A stretch of DNA of 35,050 nucleotides from REDI01 sp964586865 (GTDB taxonomy: Bacteria > Myxococcota_A > UBA796 > GCA-2862545): contig CAZPJM010000016.1 in assembly GCA_964586865.1 (NCBI GenBank), forward strand, positions 1 to 35,050. Direction: 5' to 3'. Below are positions 32,809 through 35,050 of the stretch, piece by piece (positions within the stretch are counted from its first letter, which is position 1; every line of letters begins with the position of its first letter). Below the pieces are notes generated by a model. That model was not told where the DNA came from. It did no database searches and was given only the letters and a program-made list of their open reading frames with translations. The position numbers were made by a program, and so were the translations under genes.

Positions 32809-33816
32809 ATGGAGCGCGAGCTCGCCTTCTTCGCGGAGCGCATCTCCGGCCTCCGGGAGGAGGTCGGCCGGGTCATGGTGGGGCAGCGCGCCGTGGTCGA
32901 CGGGGTGCTCACCTGCCTCGTCGCCGACGGCCACGCCCTGCTCGAGGGGGTGCCCGGCCTGGGCAAGACCCTGCTCGTGCGCACGCTCGCCCGGTGCCTC
33001 CACCTGGACTTCAACCGCATCCAGTTCACGCCGGATCTGATGCCCGCCGACATCCTGGGCACGCAGATCCTCGAGGAGACGCCCGGCGGGGGGCGGGCCC
33101 TGTCCTTCCGAGGAGGGCCCATCTTCACGCAGCTCCTGCTGGCCGACGAGATCAACCGCGCCACCCCCAAGACCCAGTCGGCCCTCCTCGAGGCCATGCA
33201 GGAGCGCCAGGTGACCACGGCGGGCGAGCGGCGGCCCCTGCCGGCCCCGTTCTTCGTCATGGCCACCCAGAACCCCCTCGAGCAGGAGGGTACCTACCCC
33301 CTCCCCGAGGCCCAGCTCGACCGGTTCTTCTTCAAGATCGACGTGCCCTTCCCCACCCTCGCCGAGCTCGTCGAGATCATGGACCGCACCACGGGCAACG
33401 TGGTGGTGGAGGCCCAGCCGGTGCTCGCCCCCGAGGCCCTGCTCGAGCTGCGCCGCATCGTCCGCGAGGTGCCCGTCGCGCCCGAGGTGATGCAGTACGC
33501 CATGCGGCTCGTGCTGGGGACCCACGCCGCGAGCGACCACGGCACCGCGGCGGCCCGGGAGTTCCTCCGCTACGGCGCCTCGCCGCGCGGCGCCCAGACC
33601 CTCATCCTCGGTGCCCGGGTCCAGGCCCTGTTCGCCGGCCGCCTCCACGCCTCCATCCAGGACGTCCGGGCGGTGGCCCTGCCCGCCCTCCGGCACCGGG
33701 TGGGCCTGAACTTCGACGCCGAGGCGGAGGGCCTGACCCCCGACGACGTGGTCAAGCGCGTCCTGGACGAGGTCCCCGAGGTGGATGCCCGGGTGGCGCG
33801 GGAGCTGCGGGCCTGA
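32809..33816 (+). CDS. MoxR family AAA+ ATPase
   Basis: The 335-residue product is full-length for MoxR. It has Walker A GVPGLGKT (47-54), Walker B LLLADEIN (about 109-116), sensor 1 MATQNPLEQEGTYPLPEAQLDRFF, and the C-terminal lid with ASPRGAQTLILGARVQALFAGR. MoxR ATPases act as chaperones that mature or insert cofactors into partner proteins, usually with VWA or DUF58 proteins encoded nearby. Here only the membrane coiled-coil gene (3 nt upstream) is present; downstream a stem-loop and a convergent gene follow. ATG 32809 is used; an ATG at 32805 is out of frame. Confidence 0.95.
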   Translation: MERELAFFAERISGLREEVGRVMVGQRAVVDGVLTCLVADGHALLEGVPGLGKTLLVRTLARCLHLDFNRIQFTPDLMPADILGTQILEETPGGGRALSFRGGPIFTQLLLADEINRATPKTQSALLEAMQERQVTTAGERRPLPAPFFVMATQNPLEQEGTYPLPEAQLDRFFFKIDVPFPTLAELVEIMDRTTGNVVVEAQPVLAPEALLELRRIVREVPVAPEVMQYAMRLVLGTHAASDHGTAAAREFLRYGASPRGAQTLILGARVQALFAGRLHASIQDVRAVALPALRHRVGLNFDAEAEGLTPDDVVKRVLDEVPEVDARVARELRA

Positions 33817-33823
33817 GGGGGCA

Positions 33824-33841
33824 GGGGGCGCGTCCGCCCCC
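33824..33841. terminator. Stem-loop between convergent moxR and 33865 genes
   Basis: GGGGGCG and CGCCCCC (7 bp) with loop CGTC sit in the 48-nt gap between convergent stops. Position and strength suit a bidirectional terminator, although no T-run is present. Confidence 0.5.
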
Positions 33842-33864
33842 GGCAGGCGGGCGGCCTTCCCGGC

Positions 33865-35050
33865 TCACTCCCCCGGGACCACCAGACCATGGCGGCGAAG
33901 CTCATCGGCGGTGGTCCACGGGTCCGGGCTGGCCAGACGCACCGCGCGGGCCCAGCGGGCGGCACCCTCGGCATCCCCCTGGCGCTGGGCCACCCGGGCC
34001 CGGGAGAGGCTGGCCCGGGCCACCCGATCGGCGGGCAGGTCGGGCTCGGCCAGGAGGCGGGCCGCCGCCACGTCGGCCGCCTCGAGGGCCCCGAGCTCGA
34101 CAAGCACGTCGAGGCGGGCGATCCAGGCGGCCCGGCTCCATGGATCGTCCAGCGGGACCCGGTCGAGGGCGGGCTGGAGCAGCAGGTCCAAGGCTTCGGG
34201 GCCGGGCGCATCGTACAGGCCGGCCGCGGCCTCGAGCAGATCCTTCCCGAGCCTCGGACGGCCGCTCCGGGACAGGGCCGAGAGGGTCAGGGACGGGGCC
34301 TGGCGGAGGAGGACCTGCACCCCATGAGGCAGAGGGCCTTGGGAGAGGCGCTCGAGGGCCCGGGCCGCGTCGTCGATGCGGCCGGTGCGGAGGGCCACGA
34401 CGGCGGCCAGGCCGGGCTCGGCAGACGGGTCCACCCGGACGATGTGGGCCCGGCCCAGGGCCAGGCTGCGCAGCCTGGGATCGGCACGTCGGTCGGGAGG
34501 GGCGGCCCGGACCCCCTCCACCATCAGGTCCTGGACGTGGAGGCGGGCCCGGGCCCCCCGGATCCCCATGGTGCCGAGGCCGACCTGGAGGGGTCCCGGC
34601 ACCGGCGGATCCGCGTCCCCCGCCAGGCCGGCGACCTCCCCGCTCTCCGGGTCCAGGACGGTGCACCAGGCGCGCTGGCGGGCGCCGTCGATGGCCACCC
34701 GCACCCGGAGCCGGTCCTCCAGGCGGCCGGCCGACGACGATCGGCTCCAGGGGGTGAGGGGGATGTGGAGCCAGTCCCCGCCACACGTGGCCCCGACCCG
34801 CGTCTGGCCCCCGCCCCCACCGAGCCCCACCTGGATGGAGGCCACGGTCCGGCCTCCGGAGCGGGCCAGGAGCCCGGCCGTCCCGCCGAACTCCAGGCCG
34901 GCCACGTCGACCTCCATGGACAGCGCCAGGAAGTCGCCGTCGAAGGCCACGGTCCGCACGAGCACCGGGGCCTGCCCGCCCACCGTGTCCAGGCTCAGGG
35001 TGCCCGGGGGATGGAGGCGCACCCCCGCCGGCTCGGCCACCCGCCAGTCC
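33865..35050 (-). CDS. Unknown beta-sandwich plus helical-repeat protein, 5' end outside window
   Basis: The frame is open to the window edge (a GTG at 35040 is not a convincing start), so the N-terminal part is missing. The first 185 or so residues are beta-rich (LSLDTVGGQAPVLVRTVAFD, LRVRVAIDGARQRAWCTVLD) and look like a concanavalin/LamG-type sandwich. The rest is Ala/Leu/Arg-rich helical repeat with paired helices (LDVLVELGALEAADVAAARL, SLSRARVAQRQGDAEGAARW), TPR-like. In myxobacteria such tails can follow Ser/Thr kinase domains, but no kinase motif is visible here. It is convergent with moxR. Confidence 0.7.
   Translation of the reverse strand, partial: DWRVAEPAGVRLHPPGTLSLDTVGGQAPVLVRTVAFDGDFLALSMEVDVAGLEFGGTAGLLARSGGRTVASIQVGLGGGGGQTRVGATCGGDWLHIPLTPWSRSSSAGRLEDRLRVRVAIDGARQRAWCTVLDPESGEVAGLAGDADPPVPGPLQVGLGTMGIRGARARLHVQDLMVEGVRAAPPDRRADPRLRSLALGRAHIVRVDPSAEPGLAAVVALRTGRIDDAARALERLSQGPLPHGVQVLLRQAPSLTLSALSRSGRPRLGKDLLEAAAGLYDAPGPEALDLLLQPALDRVPLDDPWSRAAWIARLDVLVELGALEAADVAAARLLAEPDLPADRVARASLSRARVAQRQGDAEGAARWARAVRLASPDPWTTADELRRHGLVVPGE

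Overview
The window is very GC-rich (roughly 70% or more by eye) and densely coded on both strands. It starts and ends inside open reading frames and contains one run of 100 Ns at 25843-25942, so it looks like a draft or metagenome-derived contig. MopE-type metal-binding motifs joined to FG-GAP repeats, many secreted lipoproteins, a TRAP system with a lipoprotein and an AdeT-like binding protein, and GTG starts behind GGAGG all suggest a Gram-negative, Myxococcota-like (former Deltaproteobacteria) bacterium. That placement is an inference from gene content. No tRNA, rRNA, CRISPR array or insertion sequence was recognised.

Layout. 1-828: 3' part of a gene for a membrane-anchored, low-complexity protein. 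863-2118: dtd overlapping an inositol-monophosphatase-family gene. 2120-5041 (-): 973-residue SUKH/TPR/HEAT-like protein. 5149-5406 (-): small membrane protein with a clear promoter, divergent from a WYL-domain regulator (5584-6597) that abuts an unknown gene (6598-7533). 7621-14461 (+): three tandem paralogous lipoproteins with 4-nt overlaps, each with five MopE-like units followed by seven FG-GAP-like units. 14485-15519 (-): convergent unknown lipoprotein. 15597-21807 (-): tetR, membrane fusion protein, and one ORF joining an RND pump to a TolC-like outer-membrane factor. 22016-22879 (+): BKACE-family enzyme, convergent with a 3-hydroxyisobutyrate-dehydrogenase-like enzyme (22883-23743). 23815-28546 (-): TRAP-type operon (TatT-like lipoprotein, AdeT-like solute-binding protein, large permease). 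The permease contains a 93-nt tandem repeat that broke the assembly. 28602-30062 (-): soluble PAS histidine kinase, divergent from an unknown gene. 31024-33816 (+): membrane coiled-coil protein plus MoxR ATPase. 33865-35050 (-): partial unknown gene.

How the genes work together. The tetR-MFP-RND/OMF unit encodes a whole tripartite efflux pump in three cistrons with 4-nt overlaps and a likely autoregulatory operator. The TRAP operon encodes binding protein, auxiliary lipoprotein and permease; two of these carry DPF-rich low-complexity segments. The triple lipoprotein operon should place three calcium- or metal-binding beta-propeller proteins on the outer membrane. The most unusual items are the RND-TolC fusion with an internal signal-like segment and possible internal start, the triplicated MopE/seven-repeat lipoproteins, and the DPF repeats of the TRAP proteins. 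I see no clear sign of a defence system or mobile element.
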